Source of the DNA: Streptomyces sp. Y2F8-2
GTDB taxonomy: Bacteria > Actinomycetota > Actinomycetes > Streptomycetales > Streptomycetaceae
Assembly (NCBI RefSeq): GCF_014905555.1
Contig: NZ_BNGS01000004.1
Span: forward strand, 620,001 to 684,000
DNA: 64,000 nt
Direction of reading: 5' to 3'
The translations under genes were made by a program, and so were the position numbers. Within the stretch, counting starts at the first letter, position 1. Each line of letters opens with the position of its first letter. The notes under the pieces are model-generated. The model searched no databases, was not told where the DNA came from, and saw only the letters and a list, made by a program, of their open reading frames with translations. This document shows, piece by piece, positions 52,984-62,218 of this stretch.

Positions 52984-53033
52984 ACCCCGGCGGGTCGTTC
53001 CCGGGCGCGAGCCCGGGAACGACCCGCCGGGGT
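52984..53033 (+). terminator. Very long perfect hairpin terminator
   Basis: A 23-bp perfect stem (52984-53006 with 53011-53033) closes on a GCGA tetraloop, 17 bases past the remnant's stop. Confidence 0.88.
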
Positions 53034-53173
53034 GGTGAGACCCGGCCTCCTCGCCCCTGTGCGGGCGTCCCGGCGGATGAGGCGAGTGGCGTGAGAGAGC
53101 CCGGTCGACGCCGAGCGCGGTGCCGCTGTTGTCACGGGGTCTCGCAGGGGCCAGGACGGAGAGTGGCGGAGTG

Positions 53174-54430
53174 TCAGGGGGCCGTGCTGCCCGCGACCCA
53201 CTCGCGCCACGGCATGTTCCAGTCGCTGAGGCCGTTGTCCGGGGCCAACAGGGTCTTGCCCTCGGAGTTCTTGACGATCACGACGTCACCGATCATCGAG
53301 TTGTCGAAGAACCACGCAGCGGGTTGTTTGTCGTCGCCGCCGCCCATGACATCCTTCAGGCCCACGCAGCCGTGGCTGGTATTGACCTTGCCGAAGACCG
53401 AGTCGGCACCCCAGTAGTTGCCGTGGACGAACGTGCCCGAGTCGGTCAGGCGCATGGCATGCGGTACGGCCTTGATGTCGTAGGCGGGCTTGCCGTCCTT
53501 CGTGAGACCGACGGTCGCACCGTTCATATGGATCTTCCTGAACTTCTCGGAGATGACCATCCGGCCGTTGTACGTCGGATGCTCGGGGCTCCCGGACGAG
53601 ATCGGGATGGTCTTGATCGTCGTGCCGTCCCGTACGACGGTCATCTGCTTCGTCCTGGCGTCGACGGTGCTGATCTGGCTCCGGCCGATCTTGAACGTGA
53701 CCGTCTTCCGGACGCCGTGGAGGGTGAGCTTGACGGTGACGGTGGAGCCGGGCTTCCAGTAGTGCTGGGGGCGGAAGTCCAAGCGCTTGCCGTTGAACCA
53801 GTGACCGACGACCCGCTGCCCGCTGCTCGCGCTGACCTGGATCTCCGACTCCACGGCGGCCTTGTCGCTGACCGCCTTGTCGAAGTTGACCACCACCGGC
53901 ATGCCCACGCCGACGGTCGAGCCGTCCTCGGGGGAGAGGTGTCCGACGAAGTCGTTGGCCGGGGAGACCGTGGTGATCGTGGCGTAATCGGTGGTGGACC
54001 GGCCCCCGGCGTCCTGGGCCTCTGCGGCGATCTGATACCTGGTGGCCCGCTCCAGCCGGCCGTTCGGCTTCCACGAGGTACCGTCCGCGGACAGGGTGCC
54101 CTGGATCTCGGCACCGGTCGCGACGGCGGTCATGGTCACCCCCGTGAGCATGCCGTTGCTGACAGTGACTCTGACGGGGTCGTTGATTCCGACGTGGTGA
54201 GCACCTTGCCCGGGCGTGATCTTTATTCGGGCGTCGGAAGCATCCTGGGCGCCCGCGTGGTCTACCCGAGTCTGCGATTTCGGGTGATTCCCGGTGGTGC
54301 TGACGCTGGTGGCAGCGTTACTGGTGCCGGCGGTGGCCGTGAGTGCGAGTACGCCGCCGAACACGCCGGCCGTAGCCATGAGCCCGGTGCGTCGCTTACC
54401 TGCCGTGATCAAACGCTTCTCCCATGCCAC
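53174..54430 (-). CDS. L,D-transpeptidase with Ig-like domains (LdtMt2 type)
   Basis: GTG 54430 gives 418 residues with an export signal (VFGGVLALTATAGTSNA). Two Ig-like domains follow (about 60-255), for example RIKITPGQGAHHVGINDPVR and VGVGMPVVVNFDKAVSDKAA. The YkuD catalytic domain (about 260-395) has TFVHGNYWGADSVFG and the nucleophile motif VNTSHGCVGLKD. It forms 3-3 cross-links in peptidoglycan and may anchor proteins. The C-terminal 25 residues end DWNMPWREWVAGS, the typical tail of this class. Monocistronic. Confidence 0.93.
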   Translation of the reverse strand: MAWEKRLITAGKRRTGLMATAGVFGGVLALTATAGTSNAATSVSTTGNHPKSQTRVDHAGAQDASDARIKITPGQGAHHVGINDPVRVTVSNGMLTGVTMTAVATGAEIQGTLSADGTSWKPNGRLERATRYQIAAEAQDAGGRSTTDYATITTVSPANDFVGHLSPEDGSTVGVGMPVVVNFDKAVSDKAAVESEIQVSASSGQRVVGHWFNGKRLDFRPQHYWKPGSTVTVKLTLHGVRKTVTFKIGRSQISTVDARTKQMTVVRDGTTIKTIPISSGSPEHPTYNGRMVISEKFRKIHMNGATVGLTKDGKPAYDIKAVPHAMRLTDSGTFVHGNYWGADSVFGKVNTSHGCVGLKDVMGGGDDKQPAAWFFDNSMIGDVVIVKNSEGKTLLAPDNGLSDWNMPWREWVAGSTAP

Positions 54431-54985
54431 TGGTCGTTGAATCCCTGGAGCTGAATACCGGAGGGCTGTTATTGGTCAAAGAACCATTTTTATGTCATTC
54501 ATGTGCATTGAGGCGAGCAAATGTGGTGAATTCCACGCGCTGCGAAAGTGTCGCCAAGGCTCTGCTCGACGGCCGGATGGCGCGTAGCCGATTTGTTCTC
54601 GCCGCCCGGTGGAGGCCATGGCCCGCACGCCGCGATCGGCGTGTTCCCGGTGGCGGCGACAGCCCGCACAGCCGAGGGCGGCCGTCGAGCGCAGTGGCAA
54701 CGCCTTCGTGAACGGGGTGCACGCCGCCGTTCTCGTCACCGCCGTCTGTGCGTCGTGGGCGCTCGATGCAGGTGCTGCACGCCCGCCGGAAGGCCGCCGC
54801 ACCGCAAGGCGATCTTCGTCACCGGCGACCATTACGACGTCTACGAGCACCTACCACTGCGGCAACATATGGTTCATGCCACGCGCCGCACACCGCGGTG
54901 ATCAACTGGATTCCGCGGCGCAGCCGAGCCCCTCTGCGTAGGATCACACAGCCTGATCGCCAGCAAGTGAGGAAACCCAACGACT
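54431..54985. other. Divergent intergenic region with AT-rich patch
   Basis: The first 90 bases (54465-54540) are the most A/T-rich part of the neighbourhood and probably hold the L,D-transpeptidase promoter. No gene is supported in the rest. Confidence 0.4.
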
Positions 54986-55801
54986 ATGTCGAAAACACGA
55001 GTTGTCGTCGTCACGGGCGGTGGTTCCGGCATCGGTGCGGCGACTGCCCGGTTGCTGCGGGCCGAAGGCCACCATGTCGTCATCGGTGGGCGGCGGCCCG
55101 AGCCGCTACGGCAGTTGGCCGACGAGACCGGCGCTCTGGCGTACCCCGCCGACCTCGCGGACCCGACCGCCGTCCAGGACTTGGTCGAAACCACGGTCTC
55201 CCGCTACGGCAGGCTCGACGGACTGGTCCTCAACGCGGGCATCGGACGCGGCGGCGCAGTGGGAGACCTCTCGGACGAGACCTGGGACGAGGTGATCCGC
55301 ACCAATCTGACCGGCCCGTTCCTGATGCTACGCGCCGCTCTGTCGCACCTGTTGAAGGCCCGTGGCTCGGTCGTCGCGGTCTCCTCCGTATCCGCGCTGC
55401 GCAACGGGAAGGGCAACGCCGCTTACGCCACCTCCAAGGCCGCCCTCCTGCAACTGTGCCGTTCGGTGGCCGTCGACTACGGGAACCAGGGGCTGCGGGC
55501 CAACACCGTGTGCCCCACCTGGGTGCGTACTGAGATGGCCGACCGGCGCATGGCCCGGTTCGCGGAGGAGTCGGGACTGGGCGGCGGGGTCGAGGAGGCG
55601 TACCAAGAGGCCACGAAATTGGTGCCCACTGGGCGTCCGGGTGACCCGTCCGAGGTCGCCGAGGCGATCAACTGGTTGCTGTCGCCCGCCGCGTCCTTCG
55701 TCAACGGTGCGGTGCTCACCGTGGACGGCGGGATCACCGCCCTCGACCCGGGAACGGTACCGTTCGACTTCCGCCTCGAAAGCCGCGCCGGCGGTCACTG
55801 A
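54986..55801 (+). CDS. Short-chain dehydrogenase/reductase (SDR)
   Basis: ATG 54986 gives 271 residues of classical SDR: nucleotide motif TGGGSGIGAATARLLRAEGH, LVLNAGIGRGG (NAG), catalytic Ser in VVAVSSVSAL and YATSKAALLQLCRSVAVDY (Y-x3-K). The end NGAVLTVDGGITALDPG is the family C-terminus. VVIGGRRPEPL after strand 2 suggests NADP preference. No operon partner; substrate unknown. Confidence 0.92.
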   Translation: MSKTRVVVVTGGGSGIGAATARLLRAEGHHVVIGGRRPEPLRQLADETGALAYPADLADPTAVQDLVETTVSRYGRLDGLVLNAGIGRGGAVGDLSDETWDEVIRTNLTGPFLMLRAALSHLLKARGSVVAVSSVSALRNGKGNAAYATSKAALLQLCRSVAVDYGNQGLRANTVCPTWVRTEMADRRMARFAEESGLGGGVEEAYQEATKLVPTGRPGDPSEVAEAINWLLSPAASFVNGAVLTVDGGITALDPGTVPFDFRLESRAGGH

Positions 55802-56078
55802 CGACGGTGTCGTCATGCGCTCAGCTCTGGTGCCCTGACCGCATGGGTTCGGGTTCGGCTTTGCTCTTGGATTCGATGGCTATGGGGGAAGTGTTCGTAG
55901 CCGCTGGCGTTGGACTTGCACGTCGCCGTGGCGTTGCACGCCGACCAGGACGAGGTGCTCCGACCGGAAACGATCAGCGGAGTGGTGTGATGGCCGGGTG
56001 TCTGCGGCGGTGGATGTCGCGCGGGTCGACTCAAGGTCGTGACACGGCCTGTCGGTCCTCTGGTCTAGGGTCGCCCGC

Positions 56079-56732
56079 ATGGCTGAGCCCTCCTTTCTGA
56101 CCGCCGTCCGCGAGTCGTACGACACGGTCGCCGCCGATTACGTCGAACGCGTCCCGCCTCCAGCCGCGTTGGACCCGCTGTCACGCGCGATGCTGGCGGG
56201 GTTCGCCGAACTGGTGCGGACGGCCGGTCTGGGGCCGGTCGCGGACCTGGGGTGCGGCCCTGGACGCGTGACGGCGCACCTGGCCGGGCTGGGAGTGTCG
56301 GCCTTCGGCGTCGATCTGTCACCGAAGATGATCGGGCTGGCCCGGCACGCCTATCCGAACCTGCGGTTCACCGAGGGCTCGATGACCGCGCTCGAGACGA
56401 GGGACGACGAGCTCGGCGGCATCCTGGCCTGGTACTCCACCCACCACACGCCCCCGCAGTGGCTGCCGGCGGTGTTCGCCGAGTTCCACCGCACGCTCGC
56501 GCCCGGCGGCTACCTGCTCTGGGGAGACTATGTCGGCGATGAACGGCTGCAGCCCACCCAGGGCTATGGTCGTCCGGTGTCCTACGAGTCGTATCTCCTG
56601 CCCCTGGACCGCATGATCGGCCTGCTGGAGCAGGCCGGACTCGTCGTCACCGCGAGGCTGGAGCAGGAGCCTGGCGGACGGGTGAACAGACCGCACGCCT
56701 GCCTGCTGGCCCGCAAGCCCCAAAAGCCCTGA
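56079..56732 (+). CDS. Class I SAM-dependent methyltransferase
   Basis: ATG 56079 gives 217 residues: YDTVAADYVERVPPPAALDP, motif I PVADLGCGPGRVTAHLAGLG, motif II GVDLSPKMIGLARHAYP, and AWYSTHHTPPQWLPAVFAEF with LAPGGYLLWGDYVGDE. This fits the UbiE/Methyltransf_11/25 group acting on small molecules. No pathway context. It converges on IS630 copy 3. Confidence 0.92.
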   Translation: MAEPSFLTAVRESYDTVAADYVERVPPPAALDPLSRAMLAGFAELVRTAGLGPVADLGCGPGRVTAHLAGLGVSAFGVDLSPKMIGLARHAYPNLRFTEGSMTALETRDDELGGILAWYSTHHTPPQWLPAVFAEFHRTLAPGGYLLWGDYVGDERLQPTQGYGRPVSYESYLLPLDRMIGLLEQAGLVVTARLEQEPGGRVNRPHACLLARKPQKP

Positions 56733-56794
56733 CGGGGCTTGTTCCTGCGGCGAAGCCGCTCGTGTCAAAATCGCCGGCGGTCACGGCGCGGCGC

Positions 56795-57290
56795 TCATGC
56801 CGCTGAATTGAGAGGGCGGCCCCATCGGATGCCTTTCTCGCTGCGGATACGGGCGCGTTTCCGGCGCTGGGCGGCCAGGACGTCGGGATGACGAGCGTTC
56901 CGGTTGGGCCAGTACAGGTAGCGGTGCAGGGCGCGGGTCTGGACGGCGTGATTGGGGTGGTTGAGTTGGCGAGGGTGAACTGCCGTAGCGACCCGAAGTG
57001 CGCCTCGATGGGGTTGGCCCAGGACGCGTTGGTCGGCGTGAAGCAGAGTTCGGCCTTGTTCCTGGCCGCCCACCGGCGGATCTTGCTGCCTTTGTGGGCG
57101 GATGGGTTGTCCAGGATGACGTAGGTGGGGCACCGTCCGGGCGGGCCGCCCGGATGCTCTTGAGCGCGGCGCCCGGATGCTCTTGAGCGCGGCGAGACTG
57201 TGATCGGCGCCCTCGCGACGCCGGTTGACACCCCAGAGCGTGTCGTTGCCGACGGAGTAGCAGCCGAGACTGCATCTCGCCTTCGCAAGG
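56795..57290 (-). mobile_element. IS630-family transposase remnant, copy 3 (C-terminal part)
   Basis: GCYSVGNDTLWGVNRRREGA, then ALKSIRAARPDGAPTYVILD, NPSAHKGSKIRRWAARNKAE, ANPIEAHFGSLRQF and RIRSEKGIRWG are in order but frames change at a 23-bp tandem duplication (57148-57193) and again near 56950. The last two DDE residues remain, the first is missing. It is the same family as copies 1 and 2. Confidence 0.85.
57148..57193. repeat. 23-bp perfect tandem duplication inside IS630 copy 3
   Basis: The 23-mer GCCCGGATGC...GCGCGGC occurs at 57148-57170 and again at 57171-57193. The length is not a multiple of three, so the duplication by itself breaks the transposase frame. Confidence 0.9.
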
Positions 57291-57566
57291 CAGGAGTTGG
57301 AGCCAGTTGGGCAGGTCGCAGGTCAGCGTCAGGTCAGCGCGGTGACCGTCGGCCAGATCTGGTTGACGTTCATCCTGCGGGAGGGGAGGCGGGCCGGGCA
57401 ACCCGCGATACCGCCCTGTACCGGGTCTGTGACAGGCTGCTCCCGTCCAGCGAGCTCGCGACCGCGCTGCTGCGGCAGGCCGAGATGTGCAGGCGATGCC
57501 AATGCCGGGAACTGCTGTCGCCCGGTAGTCGAGGTAGCCGTGGGGTGTGTGAGGGGGGATACAGAG

Positions 57567-58262
57567 ATGGACACGGAGCGGACGGGGCAGCCGCTCGCGG
57601 ACGAGTCCGGTTCCGAGGGGGCAGAGCCGGAGTGCGTCGCCGACTCGCCGGAGCCGCGGTTGCCGAGGGAGCCAGGGGTGCTGCAGGCCGGCGGTGAGGC
57701 CGGTCCCGCGCGCGGGTCGGCCGGGGGACTCCGCGGCAACGGTCGGCCCCGTCGCGCCTGGCTGAGCTGGACCCGACGGGTCGCCCTTGGTCGCCCTCGG
57801 TCTGCTCCTCGCGCTCCTCGTCTCCACCCTCGCCGCCGGAGTCGCCCTACGGCTGAACTACGCGGGTGACCCAGCGCCGGAGACGTACACCCGGAATCGG
57901 GACGCTCTGTGGCTCGGCCACGCCTGGGTCGACGGACGTAAGCGGAACACGGACCTTGATGCGCTGGCGCGCCGCGCCTGCGCGACACCGGCATCCGCGA
58001 CCTGTACGTGCACGCGGGCCCGCTGGAACACGACGGCACGCTCCCCAAGGCCGCTTACAGAAATGCGCGTCGGCTGATCGACGCCGTACACCGCGAGCTA
58101 CCCGGCGTACGCGTCCAGGCCTGGCTCGGCGACGAGCTCGCGAGCGAGGGATCGGTTGGCCTGCGACTGCAACGGCAGGCGGCACGAGCTGCGGTGGTCC
58201 GTTCCGCCCGCCAGGTTCTGGCGGCCGGGTTCGGCGGCGCCCATTTCGACCTAGATGATCGA
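57567..58262 (+). pseudogene. Membrane-anchored glycosidase-like protein, frameshifted and 3'-truncated
   Basis: ATG 57567 starts an acidic Pro/Glu-rich cytoplasmic tail (DTERTGQPLADESGSEGAEP). After one frameshift near 57785 comes a membrane helix (VALGLLLALLVSTLAAGVAL), then RNRDALWLGHAWVDGRKRNT. A second shift near 57975 leads to DLYVHAGPLEHDGTLPKAAY, VHRELPGVRVQAWLGDELAS and AGFGGAHFDL. The last part resembles the start of a TIM-barrel chitinase-like/GH domain of Streptomyces membrane-anchored proteins. After HFDL the sequence is unrelated. Confidence 0.65.
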
Positions 58263-58352
58263 TTCCAAGGGTTGGTGGGCGTAGCAATTTCGGACCCGAG
58301 GGGTGGCGCGGCCCCATAGGCTGAGCCCCCGTCCGCACTGTCTGGGGGAGTA

Positions 58353-58748
58353 ATGACCAGTAGGTTCACCGAGTTGGTTGTCGACTGCCACGATCCGGAG
58401 CGGCTCGCGGCCTTCTGGTGCGCGGTCCTGGGCTTCAAGGTGATCGACCGGAGCGAGGGCAAGGTCGAGATCGGTTCCTGGGAGCCGACCGTCGAGGAGG
58501 TACGGGCCCGCCAGATGCCGCCCTCCCTGCTCTTCATCCAGGTGCCCGAGGGCAAGACCGTGAAGAACCGGCTCCACCTGGACGTCAGCCCGATCGACGG
58601 CAGTACCGACGATGAGGTAGCCAGGCTGGTTGGCCTTGGCGCCACAAAGGCGGACGTGGGCCAGGGCCCTGGCCGGAGTTGGGTGGTCATGGCCGATCCC
58701 GAGGGCAACGAGTTCGACGTCGTGCGCACCCTGGCACCGTCCAATTAG
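58353..58748 (+). CDS. VOC-family protein
   Basis: ATG 58353 with GGGGGAG just upstream. The 131-residue product reads FTELVVDCHDPERLAAFWCA, LGFKVIDRSEGKVEIGSW, NRLHLDVSPIDGSTDDEVAR and WVVMADPEGNEFDVVRTL. His in LHLDV and Glu in DPEGNEF are the typical metal ligands. It belongs to the DUF/glyoxalase_6-like group frequent in Streptomyces; substrate unknown. Confidence 0.9.
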   Translation: MTSRFTELVVDCHDPERLAAFWCAVLGFKVIDRSEGKVEIGSWEPTVEEVRARQMPPSLLFIQVPEGKTVKNRLHLDVSPIDGSTDDEVARLVGLGATKADVGQGPGRSWVVMADPEGNEFDVVRTLAPSN

Positions 58749-58759
58749 ATGATCACTGT

Positions 58760-58949
58760 GGCACTGCTGCAACCGCCCCATGTCCGGGGCACGGTCGCGC
58801 ATGGCCTCGCTGTCCAGGGCCAGCTCGAATACGAGACTCAATCCTTCCGCCCCGAACCGCTCGGCGAGTTGCCGCCAGTCCCGCCCCAGCTTGTTCGCCG
58901 GGGCCGTCGCCGTGGGGCTGCGACGCAGAGAGCGGTCGAAGAAGCCCAT
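58760..58949 (-). pseudogene. Hypothetical protein, N-terminal fragment
   Basis: ATG 58949 begins GFFDRSLRRSPTATAPANKL and LGRDWRQLAERFGAEGLSLV, then LALDSEAMRDRAPDMGRLQ. This is the start of a Streptomyces hypothetical family; after about residue 62 the frame becomes the antisense of the VOC gene. Confidence 0.45.
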
Positions 58950-59086
58950 GGCGGCGGTCACATGACGCCGGACGGTCGTGTCGGGCCGCAGACATGGTCC
59001 GATGCTCATTGCGATACGGCAGCATCTTCCACGACGACACGCATGAGTCCTGACCGGAACGGATCAGGTGTTCAGGAAGCGCGAGG

Positions 59087-60355
59087 TCAGGACTTCCACC
59101 GCACCGGAAGCTGGTGCGGGCCCCGGATGAGCATGCCGGGGCGCCAGCTCAGGGCGGCCGGGTGCGCGTCGAGTGCGAGGTCGGGGCAGCGCTCCAGCAG
59201 GGCACGGATCGCGATCCGAGCCTCCATGCGGGCGAGCGGCGCGCCGAGGCAGTAGTGGATGCCGTGACCGAAGGCGACATGACCGCCTGCGGGCCGCCGG
59301 ATGTCGAAGCGACCGGGGTCGGGGAAGCGTGCCGGGTCATGGTTCGCGTCGGCCAGGGCCACGAGGACCAGCTCACCACCGCCGGGGATCACCGTAGTGC
59401 CGATCTGGACCGCCTCGGTGGTGAACCTGAACGTCGGCGTCTCCACCGGCCCGTCGTAGCGCAGCATCTCCTCCACCGCGTTGTCGATGAGCGTCATGTC
59501 CTGGCGGAGTGCGGCGAGTTGGTCGGGATGGGTCAGCAGGGCCAATACGCCGTTGGAGATCAGATTGACCGTGGTCTCATGCCCCGCGACCAGCAGCAGC
59601 CAGGCGGTTCCGCGCAGTTCGTCCGCGGACAGCCGGTCACCGTCCTCGTCAGTGGTGCGGATCAGGGCGCTCATGAGGTCCTGGCCTGGGGCCCGGCGCT
59701 TGCGCTCCAACAAGTCGGTGAGATACCCGGCGACCTCATCCGTCGCCGCGAGCCGCGCCTCCGGGTCGGGATCGGTGAGGATCGTGCCGGTCCAGGCACG
59801 GAACGCCGCCCGGTCGAGCATGGGCACACCGAGCAGCTCGCAGATGACCGAGATCGGAAGCGGGAACGAGAGTGCCTCGACGAGATCGGCCCGCCCTTCT
59901 GGAAGCGCCACCATCGCGTCGAGCAACTCGTCGGTGATCTGCCGCACCCGCTGCGAGAGCTGCTCGATCCGGCGTGGAGTGAACTCACGGACGACCAGCT
60001 TGCGCAGCCGTTCATGGTCCGGTGGATCGGAGTTGAGCATGTGGGGCCCCGCAGACGGACTGGGGATCGGAAAGGACGGCGAGGCGTTCTCCCACTGCTT
60101 GGACAACCGCGGATCCACCAGCGCGGCCCGCCCGGCCTCGTACCCGACGACAAGCCAGGCCTCCGCGCCCTCCGGAATCCGCACTTTGTGCACGGGGCCG
60201 CGCTCCCGCAGCGCTGCGTAAACCGGATACGGATCGCGGACGAAGTCCTCGCCCATCGCCACCAGATCGATCACCTCGGCTGCCGCCAACGCCTGCCCCC
60301 GTCTCCCGGCTCGCTCCGACGCTAGCAATGGGCGGCGCTTCGGCGAAGTACGCAT
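59087..60355 (-). CDS. Cytochrome P450 (CYP107/105-like)
   Basis: The frame from ATG 60355 gives 422 residues; the family core begins about residue 25 (VIDLVAMGEDFVRDPYPVYA), so the true start may be downstream or the N-terminus altered. The I helix is LLLVAGHETTVNLISNGV (with the Glu-Thr oxygen-activation pair), the K helix EEMLRYDGPV (E-x-x-R), and the heme loop VAFGHGIHYCLGAPLAR with the thiolate Cys. No ferredoxin or biosynthetic partner is nearby, so it is an orphan monooxygenase using generic redox partners. Substrate not predictable. Confidence 0.92.
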   Translation of the reverse strand: MRTSPKRRPLLASERAGRRGQALAAAEVIDLVAMGEDFVRDPYPVYAALRERGPVHKVRIPEGAEAWLVVGYEAGRAALVDPRLSKQWENASPSFPIPSPSAGPHMLNSDPPDHERLRKLVVREFTPRRIEQLSQRVRQITDELLDAMVALPEGRADLVEALSFPLPISVICELLGVPMLDRAAFRAWTGTILTDPDPEARLAATDEVAGYLTDLLERKRRAPGQDLMSALIRTTDEDGDRLSADELRGTAWLLLVAGHETTVNLISNGVLALLTHPDQLAALRQDMTLIDNAVEEMLRYDGPVETPTFRFTTEAVQIGTTVIPGGGELVLVALADANHDPARFPDPGRFDIRRPAGGHVAFGHGIHYCLGAPLARMEARIAIRALLERCPDLALDAHPAALSWRPGMLIRGPHQLPVRWKS

Positions 60356-60439
60356 TCAGCCGAACCGGGCGGGGAAAAACGGCCGGCGCCGACGGTGTGC
60401 ACATGGAGGCCCTTCTCCTCGATGCTGTGGTGGACGAAC

Positions 60440-60827
60440 TGCCCCGCGCTGCAGACGCAGTTTCACCCGGACCGACTACTGCGGCCTGCTCATCGCCGCC
60501 CACCAGCAACTCGGCGCACCGATCGTGCTCGTTCGGGACAACCTGAACGTGCACAGAGACCGCCGGCTGCGGGAGTTCATCGACACCCACGACTGGATCA
60601 CCTGCTACTTCTTGCCGTCCTATGCACCCGATCTCAACCCCGTCGAGGGCATCTGGTCACTGCTGCGACGCAGCAGTCAGGCCAACCCCGCTTTCACCGA
60701 CCCTGACCACCTCATGAGCGCGCTTCGGCACGGTCTCCGCCAGATCCAGTACCGCAGCAACCTCATCGACGGATGCCTCACCGAAACCGGCCTCACCTTG
60801 ACGACATCACGGCAACAAGGTCAGTAA
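60440..60827 (+). mobile_element. IS630-superfamily DDE transposase, C-terminal half
   Basis: From about 60440 the frame reads SFTRTDYCGLLIAAHQQLG, IVLVRDNLNVHRDRRLREFI, FLPSYAPDLNPVEGIWSLLR and IQYRSNLIDGCL. The Asp of VRDNLN and Glu of NPVEGIW are the second and third DDE residues. It differs clearly from copies 1-3. No N-terminal half exists; P450 sequence is directly upstream in antisense. Confidence 0.82.
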
Positions 60828-61318
60828 CCGGATGCCTCGGACCACACAGTTACCTGCGCCATTTCACCGGTGTGGAAGTCGTTGCTCGTCGATGTGACTG
60901 TCACCACGGCGATGCGTCCTGCATCAGTCTGGATGCAGAACACCGTTCCCTTCTTCACCTCCAGATGCGGCACGCTCTGGGTGGAAAGCAGGTCGGAACA
61001 CTGCTGCCTGTTGGGCATGGTCGAACCTGTCCACAGGGCCAAACTGGGCTGGCTCGTCGGGTCGAAGCCAAAGACCCGGGGCGGGTCAATCAGCCCCAGG
61101 CTTACGTCTTGGCCGCTGAAGTCGAGTTTCGGCGGGTCGACGTCGAGGTCCGGCCCCGTTTCAGCGATGCGCACGGGCCCCGTGTACTGGATCGCGTCCG
61201 AGGCAGAGCTCAAGGTTGCGCTTGGAGCGGGGGAGGCCGGGGAACTCCCGGAACCCGAGTCGGGAGGCTGGTTGGCCGGCGGAGTGGTGTCGGCTGGCGG
61301 CATGGTTGTGCCTGGCAT
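60821..61318 (-). pseudogene. C-terminal part of a Pro/Ser-rich hypothetical, cut by ISL3
   Basis: The minus frame ends DFHTGEMAQVTVWSEASGY-stop at 60821 and contains a low-complexity stretch (PPADTTPPANQPPDSGSGSS) followed by a folded region, with CSDLLSTQSVPHLEVKKGTV and FCIQTDAGRIAVVTV. This looks like an extracytoplasmic domain after a linker, as in kinase-linked or lipoprotein sensors. At about 61318 it runs into ISL3, so the N-terminus and any signal or membrane segment are missing. Confidence 0.6.
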
Positions 61319-61319
61319 C

Positions 61320-61617
61320 TTTGAGGCCTGCATCGACGTCCTCGCCAAGCACGTGCGGACCTTCGCCCACGTGGTCACCGACCTACTGCCACAGTGGATC
61401 GAATCAGCCAGACCAGCTACCGGCCTGCCCAGTCTCAGCCGATTCGCTCAGCACCTCGAACGCGACCTTGACGCCGTCGTCGCCCGGACTTTCCCAGCCG
61501 TGGAACTCCGGTGTCGTCGAGGGCCATGTCAACCGGATCAAGATGCTCAAGCGCCAGATTTTCGGTCGCGCAGGATTCGAGCTCCTCCGCAAGCACGTCC
61601 TGCTCGCCAAATGACTA
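61320..61617 (+). mobile_element. ISL3-family transposase C-terminal fragment
   Basis: HVRTFAHVVTDLLPQWIESA and LSRFAQHLERDLDAVVA in one frame, then QPWNSGVVEGHVNRIKMLKR, QIFGRAGFELLRKHVLLAK-stop in another (break near 61490). VEGHVNRIKMLKR holds the catalytic Glu of ISL3. The fragment lies between two minus-strand genes. Confidence 0.85.
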
Positions 61618-61619
61618 TG

Positions 61620-62087
61620 TCAGCGGGCCTGATCCGACTGTCTGTGATCGTCATCGATCCTGCGGGGCATCGCGCCGAGGATCAGATTTTCGAGGGCGTG
61701 CGGCATTGGCCCGAAGCTGGCGACCCAGGTCTCGACAAGGTAGATCTCACTGTCCTCATCGATACCGAGAAAGAATCGGCCGTGATCGAGTTCGCCGAGC
61801 GGGAAGAGACGTCTCCCCAAGGAGTCGCTCCATTCGGAGAACCGGTCATCCTCTCCCCAAGCCAGCTCCGGGTCCAGCTCGAATGGTTCCCGGGCGCGGT
61901 TGATTCCCGGGCCGCCGATGCTCATGGTCAGCCCTCCGAACTCCTGGAGAAACTTCTCGGCAGCGTCGTGCATGACGATCCCGACCGCTTCGAACCTGGA
62001 CCGCCAGCCGGTCGTGTCGACCCGCCTGCCCGCCGTCCATCCAGAAGCCTCCAGGACCTCCAGCACCTCCGGCGACCACTCACTCAT
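61620..62087 (-). CDS. SUKH-3 family protein, probable immunity protein
   Basis: ATG 62087 gives 155 residues: SPEVLEVLEASGWTAGRRVD, AEKFLQEFGGLTMSIGGPGI, FPLGELDHGRFFLGIDEDSE and IYLVETWVASFGPMPHALEN. The early ASGW-GR and late LGxxxxG.x(Y/F)LGIDEDG patterns define SUKH-3. These proteins bind and block polymorphic toxins. No toxin is adjacent; the ISL3 fragment abuts its stop codon. Confidence 0.85.
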   Translation of the reverse strand: MSEWSPEVLEVLEASGWTAGRRVDTTGWRSRFEAVGIVMHDAAEKFLQEFGGLTMSIGGPGINRAREPFELDPELAWGEDDRFSEWSDSLGRRLFPLGELDHGRFFLGIDEDSEIYLVETWVASFGPMPHALENLILGAMPRRIDDDHRQSDQAR

Positions 62088-62218
62088 GACAGGCCCAGCC
62101 CCCCAGCTTGAAGCATGAGGCGATCATCCCAGCAGACGACCCGAGAGAGAACAGCGTGTGACCGCACCACAAGAAGTGGACCAGAGCTCGTTCTCGTGTA
62201 CACAGCCAAGCGCCGGGG

